From Caulobacter sp048541825 (GTDB taxonomy: Bacteria; Pseudomonadota; Alphaproteobacteria; Caulobacterales; Caulobacteraceae): a stretch of DNA of 64,000 nt. Every line of letters begins with the position of its first letter. Position 1 is the first letter of the stretch. Location: NCBI RefSeq assembly GCF_048541825.1, contig NZ_CP183332.1:2914001-2978000 (forward strand), given 5' to 3'. Positions 1 to 7,596 of the stretch are shown here, piece by piece. The position numbers and the translations under genes were made by a program. The notes beneath the pieces were generated by a model. That model made no database searches. It worked only from the letters and a program-made list of their open reading frames with translations, and was not told the DNA's origin.

Positions 1-726
1 CTGGTCAACCGCCGCGAAGACGCCTGGGGCGGCTCGCGCGAGAACCGCGCCCGGATGCTGTTCGACGTGATCAAGGCCGTGCGGGCCCGCGTCTCGCCGC
101 GCTTCGCCGTGGCCGTGAAGCTGAACTCGGCCGACTTCCAGAAGGGCGGCTTCGACGCCGATGACGCCCGCTGGGTGGTGGAACAGCTGAACGGCATGGC
201 CGTCGACCTGGTCGAGTTGTCCGGCGGCAGCTACGAGAGCCCGGCCATGCAGGGCTCCCCCTCGGACTCGGGCCAGGGCGAGGCCCGCCCCAAGACCTCG
301 ACCGCCGCGCGCGAGGCCTATTTCGTCGATTTCGCCCGCGACATCGCCAAGGTCGCCAGCATGCCGATCATGGTGACGGGCGGGGTGCGCCGCCGCGAGG
401 TCGCCCTGGCGGCCCTGGCAGCCGACGGCGCCTTGCCGGGCGTGCCGGTGGTGGGCATCGCCCGCGCCCTGGCCTTCGCGCCCGACCTGCCCAAGGCCTG
501 GCGCAAGCCCGAAGGCTTGGATGTCACCCTGCCCGAAGTCACCTGGAAAAGCCGCGAGCTCTCCGGCCTGGCCGTGATGGCCCTGACCAAGGCGCAGATG
601 AACCGCCTGGCGGCGGGCAAGGCGCCCGCCCGCAAGCTCTCGCCGGTCCTGACCCTGGCGGGCCAGCAGATGAAGCAGCGCGCCCAGGGCAAGCGTTACC
701 GCGCCTGGCGGCTGAAAAACCCCTGA
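1..726 (+). CDS. NADH:flavin oxidoreductase, Old Yellow Enzyme family (5' partial)
   Basis: This is the C-terminal 241 residues of an FMN-dependent ene-reductase-type TIM barrel. The frame is open from the first base. It begins with the family signature NRREDAWGGSRENR, followed by barrel strands such as VAVKLNSADF and the FMN-phosphate-binding turn MVTGGVRRR near residue 125. About 120-150 N-terminal residues lie outside the window. The family reduces activated C=C bonds or oxidises related substrates with NAD(P)H. The true substrate cannot be read from the sequence. The gene is followed by the convergent DUF465 gene with a 22-bp gap. Confidence 0.9.
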   Translation: MVNRREDAWGGSRENRARMLFDVIKAVRARVSPRFAVAVKLNSADFQKGGFDADDARWVVEQLNGMAVDLVELSGGSYESPAMQGSPSDSGQGEARPKTSTAAREAYFVDFARDIAKVASMPIMVTGGVRRREVALAALAADGALPGVPVVGIARALAFAPDLPKAWRKPEGLDVTLPEVTWKSRELSGLAVMALTKAQMNRLAAGKAPARKLSPVLTLAGQQMKQRAQGKRYRAWRLKNP

Positions 727-748
727 ACGCGCTGAGTCGGCGGCCCCG

Positions 749-991
749 TCAGGCCAGCTTGGCCAGGGCCGAGGCGATCTTGTCCTTCAGGTCCAGGCGC
801 TGCTTCTTGAAGTCCTCGAGGATGGCGTCGGCCACCGCTTCGATGTTGGTCTCCATCCGGTGAACGGCGCGATTGACCTCGTGGTAGCCCTCAACAAGCT
901 TGGCGAAGTGGGCGTCGCTGGTCTTCAGCGCATGGATGCGGTCGGCGTCCTGGGGAAACTCTTCGTGCAGTTCGTGGGGGGTGTTGCTCAT
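749..991 (-). CDS. DUF465 / YdcH-like small protein
   Basis: This 80-residue acidic protein is predicted to form a helical hairpin. It carries the DUF465 pattern: an N-terminal HELHEEFPQ segment, then alternating helices through HFAKLVEGYHEVNRAVHRME and a C-terminal LKKQRL/LKDKIASAL-like stretch. Such proteins are common small cytosolic alphaproteobacterial proteins of unknown function. The length is typical. It ends 22 bp from the convergent oxidoreductase. The ATG is followed by a clear full-length reading frame with no rival start. Confidence 0.8.
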   Translation of the reverse strand: MSNTPHELHEEFPQDADRIHALKTSDAHFAKLVEGYHEVNRAVHRMETNIEAVADAILEDFKKQRLDLKDKIASALAKLA

Positions 992-1097
992 GGCTCAGGA
1001 CTTCCCGGGAAATGGACGCCCCTCTTGGCGCCGACCTCATCCTGCGCGAGCACGCGCAGGCCCGCTTTGCGGTCGATCAATCCGACGGACTTCCGCC

Positions 1098-1826
1098 TCA
1101 GGTCCGCTGAAACACCGCCGCTCGTTTGGCCATGAACGCGGCGACGGCCTCGGCGTGGTCGGCGCTGGCCACCAGCGCGGCCACATCCGCCTTGCCCCCG
1201 GCAACCGCCCGCTTGGCGGCCTCGACCGCCAGGGGGGCGCGCGAGGCGATGCGGTCGGCCAGGTCCAGAGCGGCCGGCAGCAACGCGTCGGCCGCCTGCA
1301 CCTGGCTCACCACCCCGTCCGCCAGGGCCCGGGCCGGATCAAAGCTGGCGCCGGTCAGCAGATGCGCCTTGGCCCGCGCCTCGCCGATCAGGCGCGGCAA
1401 CCGGACCACCGACGCCATCAGCCCGATATTCACGCCCGAGGCCGCGAAACTGGCCCGGTCGCTGGCGAGGCGGATGTCGCACGACAGGGCCAGTTCCAGC
1501 CCGCCGCCCAGGCACCAGCCGTCGATGGCCGCGATGATCGGCACGCGGCAGGCCTCGACCTTGTCCATCAGCACGTTGAAACCCAGCACCGCCTCCAGCT
1601 GGCCCGCGCCGCGCCCGGCCGCCTCGCGCAGATCATCGCCCGCGCAGAACGCGCCGTTGCGTCCCGTCAGCACCACCGCCCGCACGTCGAGGTCGGCGTT
1701 GATCGCGTCCAGGGCCTCTTCCAGGCCGAGGCGAAGCGCCATGCCCAGCCCGTTGGCGGGCGGCCCGTCCAGTTCCAGCAGGACGATGGCAGCGCGGGGA
1801 CGGGAGACATGCAGGGTCGGGCTCAT
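1098..1826 (-). CDS. Enoyl-CoA hydratase/isomerase (crotonase) family protein
   Basis: The 242-residue crotonase-fold protein acts on acyl-CoA thioesters. The oxyanion-hole segments are visible as AFCAGDDL (about residues 60-67) and CLGGGLELALSCDI (about 105-118). The first is normal and the second keeps the first catalytic-type Glu. At the place where hydratases carry the second Glu (usually in a FGLPEV-type segment), this protein reads FAASGVNIGL, so that Glu appears to be replaced. Ordinary hydratase activity is therefore doubtful; an isomerase, decarboxylase or hydrolase role is possible. The ATG at 1826 overlaps the stop of the upstream 61-codon gene (ATGA). A TTG two codons earlier is an alternative start. 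The gene sits divergently beside ccr. Confidence 0.85.
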   Translation of the reverse strand: MSPTLHVSRPRAAIVLLELDGPPANGLGMALRLGLEEALDAINADLDVRAVVLTGRNGAFCAGDDLREAAGRGAGQLEAVLGFNVLMDKVEACRVPIIAAIDGWCLGGGLELALSCDIRLASDRASFAASGVNIGLMASVVRLPRLIGEARAKAHLLTGASFDPARALADGVVSQVQAADALLPAALDLADRIASRAPLAVEAAKRAVAGGKADVAALVASADHAEAVAAFMAKRAAVFQRT

Positions 1827-2008
1827 GGCCAAGCCTCGCCGATCGCCAGCCGCTTGAACAGCCTTGGCCGCGACAAGGCGACGCTCATGCTGCGTCGCAC
1901 AAGTTTCCGCTTGCCAGTTTCAAACAGTTGTCTCAGCTTAGGCCGCTTCGAGGTCGATTTGTCCGCCTCGGAACCAAAAACGATGGGTTGGCGATCGGTT
2001 TTTGCCAT
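1823..2008 (-). CDS. Small basic hypothetical protein, translationally coupled to the crotonase gene
   Basis: The 61-residue ORF starts MAKTDRQPIVFGSE and has many Lys and Arg residues, with two SR(P/S)-type segments. Its TGA overlaps the ATG of the downstream crotonase gene (ATGA), which argues for a real operon member. It lies in the divergent region 86 bp from the ccr start. I recognise no family. It could be a short leader peptide or a lineage-specific protein. A longer frame from 2068 would run almost into ccr and is less likely. Confidence 0.5.
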   Translation of the reverse strand: MAKTDRQPIVFGSEADKSTSKRPKLRQLFETGKRKLVRRSMSVALSRPRLFKRLAIGEAWP

Positions 2009-2045
2009 TGTGACCACCCGCGCGCAGCCGAGTTGAGCTTTCGGA

Positions 2046-2070
2046 CGTTGTTGCAACGCAACGAACAACG
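2046..2070. promoter_or_regulatory. Inverted repeat upstream of ccr (possible operator)
   Basis: The arms CGTTGTT (2046-2052) and AACAACG (2064-2070) are perfect inverse complements with an 11-nt spacer. The spacer contains TTGCAACGCAAC-like half sites. The element lies 25 bp upstream of the ccr ATG, in the divergent region shared with the crotonase pair. It could be an operator or a 5' UTR hairpin. Regulators of short-chain acyl-CoA genes often recognise TTGCAA-like sites; the link here is inference. Confidence 0.35.
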
Positions 2071-2094
2071 GGGCCGAAGGAAACGGGGAGTGAC

Positions 2095-3369
2095 ATGACG
2101 ACCACGACGCTTGAGAAGTCGCCGCTTAAGGATCTCTACGAGATCGGCGAGATCCCTCCGCCCTTCCACGTGCCCGCCAACATGTACGCCTGGAGCATCC
2201 GCAAGGAGCGCCACGGCAAGCCCACCCAGGCCATGCAGGTCGAGGTGGTGCCCACCTGGACCATCGGCGAAGACGAGGTTCTGGTCCTCGTGATGGCCGC
2301 CGGCGTCAATTACAACGGCGTCTGGGCCGCGCTCGGCGAGCCGATCAGCCCGCTGGACGGCCACAAGCAGCCCTTCCACATCGCCGGTTCCGACGCCTCG
2401 GGCATCGTCTGGGCGGTGGGGGCCAAGGTCAAACGCTGGAAGCTGGGCGACGAGGTGGTCATCCACTGTAACCAGGACGACGGCGACGACGAGGAGTGCA
2501 ACGGCGGCGACCCGATGTTCTCCACCAGCCAGCGCATCTGGGGCTATGAGACGCCGGACGGCAGCTTTGCCCAGTTCTGCCGGGTGCAGTCGCGCCAGCT
2601 GCTGCCGCGCCCCAAGCACCTGACCTGGGAAGAGGCCGCCTGCTACACCCTCACCCTGGCCACCGCCTATCGCATGCTGTTTGGCCACAAGCCGCATGAG
2701 CTGCGGCCCGGCCAGAACGTGCTGGTCTGGGGCGCCTCGGGCGGTCTGGGCGTGTTCGCCGTGCAACTGGCCGCCGTGGCCGGCGGCAACGCCATCGGCG
2801 TGGTCAGCTCCGAAGACAAGCGCGAGTTCGTGCTGTCGATGGGGGCCAAGGCGGTGCTGAACCGCAACGAATTCAACTGCTGGGGCCAGCTGCCGACCGT
2901 CAATGGCCCCGAATTCAACGACTACATGAAGGAAAGCCGCAAGTTCGGTAAGGCGATCTGGCAGATCACCGGCAATCGCGATGTCGACATGGTGTTCGAG
3001 CACCCCGGCGAGGCGACCTTCCCGGTCAGCGTCTTTGTGGTCAAGCGCGGTGGCATGGTCGCCATCTGCGCCGGCACCAGCGGCTTCAACCTGACCATGG
3101 ACGCCCGCTTCCTGTGGATGCGCCAGAAGCGCGTGCAGGGCAGCCACTTCGCCAACCTGATGCAGGCGTCGGCCGCCAACCAGCTGGTCATCGACCGCCG
3201 CGTCGACCCGTGCCTGTCGGAAGTGTTCCCCTGGAACGACATCCCCGCCGCCCACGAGAAGATGCTGGCCAACCAGCATCTGCCCGGCAACATGGGCGTG
3301 CTGGTCTGCGCTCAGCGTCCGGGCCTGCGGACGTTTGAGGAAGTGCAGGAGCTGAGCGGGGCGATCTAG
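2095..3369 (+). CDS. ccr: Crotonyl-CoA carboxylase/reductase
   Basis: This 424-residue cytosolic medium-chain dehydrogenase family enzyme carries out NADPH-dependent reductive carboxylation of crotonyl-CoA to ethylmalonyl-CoA, the key step of the ethylmalonyl-CoA pathway. The family N-terminus DLYEIGEIPPPFHVP is recognisable, as are the acyl-CoA pocket around FHIAGSDASGIVWAVG and the NADPH-binding VWGASGGLGVFAVQLA near residue 210. The length is normal for Ccr. A GGGGAG ribosome-binding site lies just before the ATG. The gene is a single unit, divergent from a crotonase-like gene. Mcd lies 7 kb downstream. Confidence 0.93.
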   Translation: MTTTTLEKSPLKDLYEIGEIPPPFHVPANMYAWSIRKERHGKPTQAMQVEVVPTWTIGEDEVLVLVMAAGVNYNGVWAALGEPISPLDGHKQPFHIAGSDASGIVWAVGAKVKRWKLGDEVVIHCNQDDGDDEECNGGDPMFSTSQRIWGYETPDGSFAQFCRVQSRQLLPRPKHLTWEEAACYTLTLATAYRMLFGHKPHELRPGQNVLVWGASGGLGVFAVQLAAVAGGNAIGVVSSEDKREFVLSMGAKAVLNRNEFNCWGQLPTVNGPEFNDYMKESRKFGKAIWQITGNRDVDMVFEHPGEATFPVSVFVVKRGGMVAICAGTSGFNLTMDARFLWMRQKRVQGSHFANLMQASAANQLVIDRRVDPCLSEVFPWNDIPAAHEKMLANQHLPGNMGVLVCAQRPGLRTFEEVQELSGAI

Positions 3370-3433
3370 GGCGGCCCGCGCCAGACCCGCCGCAAAGGAA
3401 GGTTGGCAATCGCCCCGCGCGGACGCACAGTCT

Positions 3434-3447
3434 CGAACAAATGTTCG
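3434..3447. promoter_or_regulatory. Palindrome CGAACAAATGTTCG (candidate operator, copy 1 of a three-site motif)
   Basis: This 14-bp palindrome has the form CGAAC-N4-GTTCG and lies 13 bp upstream of the M20 peptidase ATG, just before the ribosome-binding site. The same architecture (CRAAC-AARY-GTTYG) occurs upstream of the genes at 50397 and 57593, which suggests one shared repressor, perhaps of the TetR type. Binding is inferred. Confidence 0.45.
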
Positions 3448-3460
3448 GGGGAGATGCGTG

Positions 3461-4936
3461 ATGGGATTTGCGGGCAAGGCCGGCTTGACGGCTGTTGGAC
3501 TGGTGCTGGCCGTGGCCGGCGTCGTGGCGGTGCGGACCGCGACCTTCAAGGCTCCGGCCGCGGTCGACGTGGCGGGGGCCAGGCTGGCCGCCGGACGCAC
3601 CGTCGACACCACCAAGGCCGCCACCAACCTGGCCCAGGCCATCCGCTTCCAGACCATCAGCCACCAGGACCGGGCCGACGACCAGCCGGCCGAGTGGGAC
3701 AAGCTGCACGCCTGGATGCAGACAACCTATCCCGCCGCCCACGCCGCCCTGCAGCGCGAGGTGCTGGCCGGGCATACGCTGGTCTACACTTGGCCCGGCT
3801 CGAACCCGGCCCTGGCCCCCATCGTGCTGATGGCCCACCAGGACGTAGTGCCGGTGACGCCGGGCAGCGAAGGCGCGTGGACCCATCCGCCCTTTGCCGG
3901 CGTGGTGACCGACAACGCCGTCTGGGGTCGCGGCGCGATCGACGACAAGGGCTCGCTGATCACCCTGTTCGAGGCACTGGAGGGTCTGGCGGCCGGCGGC
4001 TTCAAGCCCGTCCGCACCGTGATCATCGTCAGCGGCCATGACGAGGAGGTGCGCGGCGTCGGCGCGGTCGCGGCGGCGGCCCTGTTCAAGTCGCGTGGGA
4101 TCAAGGCCCAGTTCGTGCTCGACGAGGGCATGGTCGTGGTCGAGGACCACCCCGTCACCGGCAAGCCCACCGCCATCATCGGCACGGCCGAAAAAGGCTA
4201 CGCCACCCTGAAGGTCACGGCCCCGGCCATCGGCGGCCACTCCTCGGCCCCGCCGGAGGAGACGGGTGTCGCGACCCTGTCGCGGGCCGTGCTGGCCATT
4301 ACCGACAAGCCCTTCCCGATGAAGTTCGCCGGCCCGGGCGCCGACATGCTCAAATCGATCGCCCCGCACGCTTCGCCGGTGGTCAAGATGGCCGCCGCCA
4401 ATACCTGGCTGTTCGCGCCCCTGCTGATCCAGGTCACCGCCAAGACCCCGGCCGGCGCGGCCATGCTGCACACCACCATCGCCCCGACCATGCTGAAGGG
4501 CTCGCCCAAGGAAAACGTCCTGCCGCAGGACGCCACCGCCTGGATCAATTACCGCATCGCGCCGGGCGACAGCTCGGCCAAGGTCATGGCCCAGGCCAAG
4601 GACGCGGTCGGCAAGCTGCCGGTAGAACTGGCCTGGACCAAGAAGCCGGAGGAGCCGTCGAGGGTCTCGTCAACCCAGTCGGAGGCCTGGAAGACCCTGG
4701 CCGGCCTCGCCGCCGACGAGAGCCAGGCTCCCGTGGTGCCCGGCCTGGTCACCGCCGGCACCGACAGCCGCTACCTGGCCCCGGTGGCCAGCGACGTCTA
4801 TCGCTTCCAGCCGCTGGTCCTGAGCATCGACGAGACCAAGATGATCCACGGCACAGACGAGCATATCAGCCTGGCCAATGTGGAGCGGATGGTGCGGTTC
4901 TATCAGCGCCTGGTCGAGACGGCGGCGGGGCGGTAG
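3461..4936 (+). CDS. M20 family metallopeptidase (PM20D1/carboxypeptidase-like), membrane-anchored
   Basis: The protein has 491 residues. An N-terminal hydrophobic segment (about residues 8-26) looks like an uncleaved signal anchor. The catalytic domain shows the M20 zinc sites in order: MAHQDVVPV (His), GRGAIDDKGS (bridging Asp), SGHDEEVRG (Glu pair), LDEGMV (Asp) and a late MIHGTDEHI (His). A lid domain lies around IGGHSSAP. The size fits the PM20D1-like N-acyl amino acid or dipeptide hydrolases. The cleaved substrate is unknown. The ATG is preceded by a GGGGGAG site; a GTG one codon earlier is an alternative. The palindrome at 3434 lies directly upstream. Confidence 0.85.
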   Translation: MGFAGKAGLTAVGLVLAVAGVVAVRTATFKAPAAVDVAGARLAAGRTVDTTKAATNLAQAIRFQTISHQDRADDQPAEWDKLHAWMQTTYPAAHAALQREVLAGHTLVYTWPGSNPALAPIVLMAHQDVVPVTPGSEGAWTHPPFAGVVTDNAVWGRGAIDDKGSLITLFEALEGLAAGGFKPVRTVIIVSGHDEEVRGVGAVAAAALFKSRGIKAQFVLDEGMVVVEDHPVTGKPTAIIGTAEKGYATLKVTAPAIGGHSSAPPEETGVATLSRAVLAITDKPFPMKFAGPGADMLKSIAPHASPVVKMAAANTWLFAPLLIQVTAKTPAGAAMLHTTIAPTMLKGSPKENVLPQDATAWINYRIAPGDSSAKVMAQAKDAVGKLPVELAWTKKPEEPSRVSSTQSEAWKTLAGLAADESQAPVVPGLVTAGTDSRYLAPVASDVYRFQPLVLSIDETKMIHGTDEHISLANVERMVRFYQRLVETAAGR

Positions 4937-4989
4937 GTCCCATCCCCAAAGCGTCGTGAAAAGTCAGCAAACTGGGCTATAAGACCTGC

Positions 4990-6105
4990 ATGCCCGACGA
5001 CGCTTCGCCCGCTCCCCAGTCCGCCCCAAAGTCCGCTCCCGCCGCCAAGTTCGGCGAGGGCTTCGTCATGGACGCCTGGTACGTGGCTGCCCTGTCGCCC
5101 GACCTCAAGGCGGGCAAGATGGAGCACCGCGAACTGCTGGCCGAGCCTGTGCTGCTGGGCCGCACGAAAGCCGGCGCCGCCTATGCCATCCGCGACGTCT
5201 GCCCGCACCGCGCCGCCGCCCTGTCGGCCGGCAAGGTCAGGACCGAGGCTGACGGCGGCGAGAGCATCGAGTGCCCCTATCACGGCTGGCGGTTCGGCAC
5301 GGACGGGGCCTGCACGGCGATCCCTTCGCTGACCGCCGACAGCGACCTGGACATCAGCAAGGTGCGAGTGCGCCGCTATCCGGTGGTCGAGCAGCAGGGC
5401 CTGGTCTGGATCTGGATGTCGTCGGACGCCCGCTTCGACGGCGAGCCGCCGGAGGCCCCGCCGGTCATTCCCGGCGTGGTGGGCGGCAAGCCCAAGCTGG
5501 TCGACGCCCTGGACTACGACATCCATATCGACCACGCCGTGCTGGGCCTGATCGACCCGGCCCATGGCCCCTATGTGCACCAGCAATGGTGGTGGCGCAC
5601 CACCGCCAGCCAGCACGAGAAGACGAAGCGCTTCGCCCCGTCGGAGGCCGGCTTCACCATGGTGCGGCACGAGCCGTCCAAGAACTCCAAGGCCTATGCC
5701 ATCCTGGGCGGCGAGCCCCTGACCGAGATCACCTTCCGCCTGCCCGGCCTGCGCTGGGAGCATGTGACGGTGGGCAAGAAACAGGTGCTGGCCCTGTCGG
5801 CCATGACCCCGATCAATGCCAACAAGACCCGCATGAACCAGATCATGTGGTCCGATCACTGGGCCTTCACGGCCCTCTATCCGATCATCCGCATCGCGGC
5901 CCGGGCCTTCCTGCGCCAGGACGGCTATATTGTCGGCGTCCAGAGCCAGGGCCTGCAGTCCAACCCGCCGCTGATGTGGGTGGGCGACGCCGACCAGCAG
6001 GCCCGCTGGTACCAGCAGTGCAAGCGCGAGTGGCAGGCCAGCCGCGCCGAGGGCCGGGCCTTCGTCAATCCCGTCCAGGACACCGTGCTGCGCTGGCGGA
6101 CCTGA
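4990..6105 (+). CDS. Rieske [2Fe-2S] aromatic ring-hydroxylating oxygenase alpha subunit (VanA-like)
   Basis: The 371-residue oxygenase has an N-terminal Rieske domain with the ligand pairs VCPHRAA (about residues 73-79) and CPYHGW (about 98-103). It is followed by a catalytic domain whose likely mononuclear-iron ligands lie in DYDIHIDHAVLGLIDPAHGPYVH. It resembles O-demethylase or small Rieske monooxygenases such as VanA. No reductase gene is adjacent, so the electron donor must be encoded elsewhere. The next gene overlaps its stop codon, which suggests co-transcription. Confidence 0.85.
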   Translation: MPDDASPAPQSAPKSAPAAKFGEGFVMDAWYVAALSPDLKAGKMEHRELLAEPVLLGRTKAGAAYAIRDVCPHRAAALSAGKVRTEADGGESIECPYHGWRFGTDGACTAIPSLTADSDLDISKVRVRRYPVVEQQGLVWIWMSSDARFDGEPPEAPPVIPGVVGGKPKLVDALDYDIHIDHAVLGLIDPAHGPYVHQQWWWRTTASQHEKTKRFAPSEAGFTMVRHEPSKNSKAYAILGGEPLTEITFRLPGLRWEHVTVGKKQVLALSAMTPINANKTRMNQIMWSDHWAFTALYPIIRIAARAFLRQDGYIVGVQSQGLQSNPPLMWVGDADQQARWYQQCKREWQASRAEGRAFVNPVQDTVLRWRT

Positions 6106-6611
6106 TCGCCAGACTGGGTCGGCGGCTGGGACGCAGCCTGGTCACCCTGCCCTCGGCCAGCGGCTGGCTGTTCTGCGCCGCCGTCTGCGCGGCGACCCTG
6201 CCGGTGATGGCCGCCATCGGTTTTTCCACCGGCCTCTATCACCTGACGCCAACCCAGCCTGACCTGGCGCTCCGCATGCTGACGGTCTTGTTCGTTCCGG
6301 CCCTGGGCGAGGAAATCGTCTTTCGGGGCCTGCTGACGCCGGGTCGCCACGAGTCGCCAAGGCCCGCGCTGCTGATCGCAATCTCGACCGGTCTCTACAC
6401 CCTATGGCACGCGGCCGAGGCCCTGACCTTCCTGCCCGGCGCCGCGGGCGTGTTCCTGCGTCCCGACTTCCTGCTGTGCTGCGCGGTACTGGGCCTGGCG
6501 TGCGCGATCCTGCGCTATCGGACCGGCTCGCTGTGGCCGGCGGTCCTGCTGCACTGGGCGCTGGTCGTGGCCTGGCAGACCTGGTGGGGCGGCGTCAGCG
6601 CCCTGGGCTGA
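6102..6611 (+). CDS. CPBP family intramembrane metalloprotease (Abi-type)
   Basis: The integral membrane protein (about 169 residues) carries the CPBP motifs EEIVFRG (motif 1, EExxxR), LWHAAEAL (motif 2 His) and HWALV (motif 3 His), so all expected catalytic residues are present. Hydrophobic segments surround each motif. The start is uncertain. No ATG exists before residue Met at 6207, which would delete the first membrane helix. I give the CTG at 6102, which overlaps the Rieske stop as CTGA. GTG codons at 6018 or 6030 inside the Rieske gene are alternatives. The family includes prenyl-protein processing and bacteriocin self-immunity proteins. Its role here is unknown. Confidence 0.75.
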   Translation: MIARLGRRLGRSLVTLPSASGWLFCAAVCAATLPVMAAIGFSTGLYHLTPTQPDLALRMLTVLFVPALGEEIVFRGLLTPGRHESPRPALLIAISTGLYTLWHAAEALTFLPGAAGVFLRPDFLLCCAVLGLACAILRYRTGSLWPAVLLHWALVVAWQTWWGGVSALG

Positions 6612-6615
6612 GCTA

Positions 6616-6720
6616 GAGCGTCGCGCGGAAAAGTGGACGCCGGTTTTCCGCAAAAGCGACGCGAAATCAAAAACCTGGAGCGGGGCGTGCGATTCCATTA
6701 TCGCGCGCCCCGCTCCAGTC
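6616..6720. repeat. Two-hairpin alphaproteobacterial intergenic repeat
   Basis: Hairpin 1 has nested perfect arms: outer GCGTCGC/GCGACGC (6618-6624 with 6656-6662) and inner GCGGAAAA/TTTTCCGC (6625-6632 with 6644-6651). Hairpin 2 has 13-bp arms at 6675-6687 and 6706-6718 (CTGGAGCGGGGCG and its complement). The form, a GGAAAAGTGG...CCGGTTTTCC unit followed by a CTGGAGCGGG stem, resembles intergenic elements common in alphaproteobacteria. It may also stop transcription of the upstream gene. Confidence 0.75.
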
Positions 6721-6727
6721 AAAGTAA

Positions 6728-6758
6728 AGCCCGCCTGGTCGGGGGGACCAGACGGGCT
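6728..6758 (-). terminator. Intrinsic terminator-like hairpin of the SH3 protein gene
   Basis: The arms AGCCCGcCTGGTC and GACCAGaCGGGCT pair around a GGGGG loop, 50 bp past the stop of the minus-strand gene. The T-run after the stem is short. Confidence 0.6.
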
Positions 6759-6808
6759 CGTGCTTGGAACGCGGAGAGGGACGGAACCGCGTTCCAGACC
6801 TCTATGAC

Positions 6809-7381
6809 TTAAGCGCGGTAGACATAGGCGCTGGAAACGTAGCCGACGCCAACGCCGTCCTGGCCGACCAGGATCCACTTGCCGTCATCGGTGCGACCCA
6901 GGGCCTGGAAGGTCTGGCCGGCGGCGACACCGCCCACCTTGGCGCCGCGGCTCGAGGCCGAGGCGCGCAGGTTCAGGTTCGAGCGGGCGACATACTTGCC
7001 CTTGATCTGGGTGACCGGCTGGGCCTGGACCGCGTTGGCGAAGCGCACGCCGTCATACTTGTAGGCGCCGCCGACAGCCTGACGGGCGTCGTTCTTCTGC
7101 ATGCTGCAGCCGACAAAGGAGCCGGCCCCCGCGCCGACGACAGCGCCGATCGCCGTCCCGGTTCCGCGGTCATTCTTGGCCAGGTTCGAGCCGGCGGCAG
7201 CACCCAGCAGAGCGCCGATCACGGCGGCGGTTTCCTGCTTCTTGCCCGAAGCCTGGCAGCCGACGACGCCGCCCAGGCGCTGCTCGACGGCGAAGGCCGA
7301 CGGAGCCGAAACCAGGGTCAGGGCGCTGGCCGAGGCGGCCAGGGTCAGGGCGATGGTCTTGAAGGTCTTGAGGCTGGTCAT
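6809..7381 (-). CDS. Secreted glycine-zipper plus SH3b domain protein
   Basis: The 190-residue protein starts with a signal peptide (cleavage expected after SAPSAFA, about residue 31). A glycine-zipper segment follows (VIGALLGAAAGSNLA and AIGAVVGAGAGSFVGC, about residues 54-92), typical of outer-membrane or periplasmic 17-kDa-antigen-like proteins. A C-terminal bacterial SH3 domain covers about 125-190 (ARSNLNLRASASSRGAKVGG to YVSSAYVYRA). It probably acts in the periplasm and contacts peptidoglycan or the outer membrane. It is a monocistronic gene with its own terminator-like hairpin. The exact function is unknown. Confidence 0.75.
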   Translation of the reverse strand: MTSLKTFKTIALTLAASASALTLVSAPSAFAVEQRLGGVVGCQASGKKQETAAVIGALLGAAAGSNLAKNDRGTGTAIGAVVGAGAGSFVGCSMQKNDARQAVGGAYKYDGVRFANAVQAQPVTQIKGKYVARSNLNLRASASSRGAKVGGVAAGQTFQALGRTDDGKWILVGQDGVGVGYVSSAYVYRA

Positions 7382-7596
7382 GTCGATAGTCCTTGTCCCG
7401 ATGGAATGTGTCCGGGGTCATCAACCCCGTGAGACAGACCATGACAGGGTGAAGCTGAACGGGGTCGAGGACCGCGCGGACAGATTTCGTTCATGTTGAA
7501 AAAACTTTGCCCCGCACAACCGCACGAGGCGCCGCCTTGCTCGCCCCGCGGTTCCGACTAGGGTGCGCCCGCCATTTCAGTCGCCCCGGGGCCCCC

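Noticed and set aside
1933..3702. 589-codon minus-strand ORF opposite ccr
   Set aside because: It lies entirely antisense to ccr and the M20 gene start. Its composition (Ala, His, Gly, Arg, Gln-rich) is the usual product of GC-rich codon bias. There is no family motif and no ribosome-binding site.
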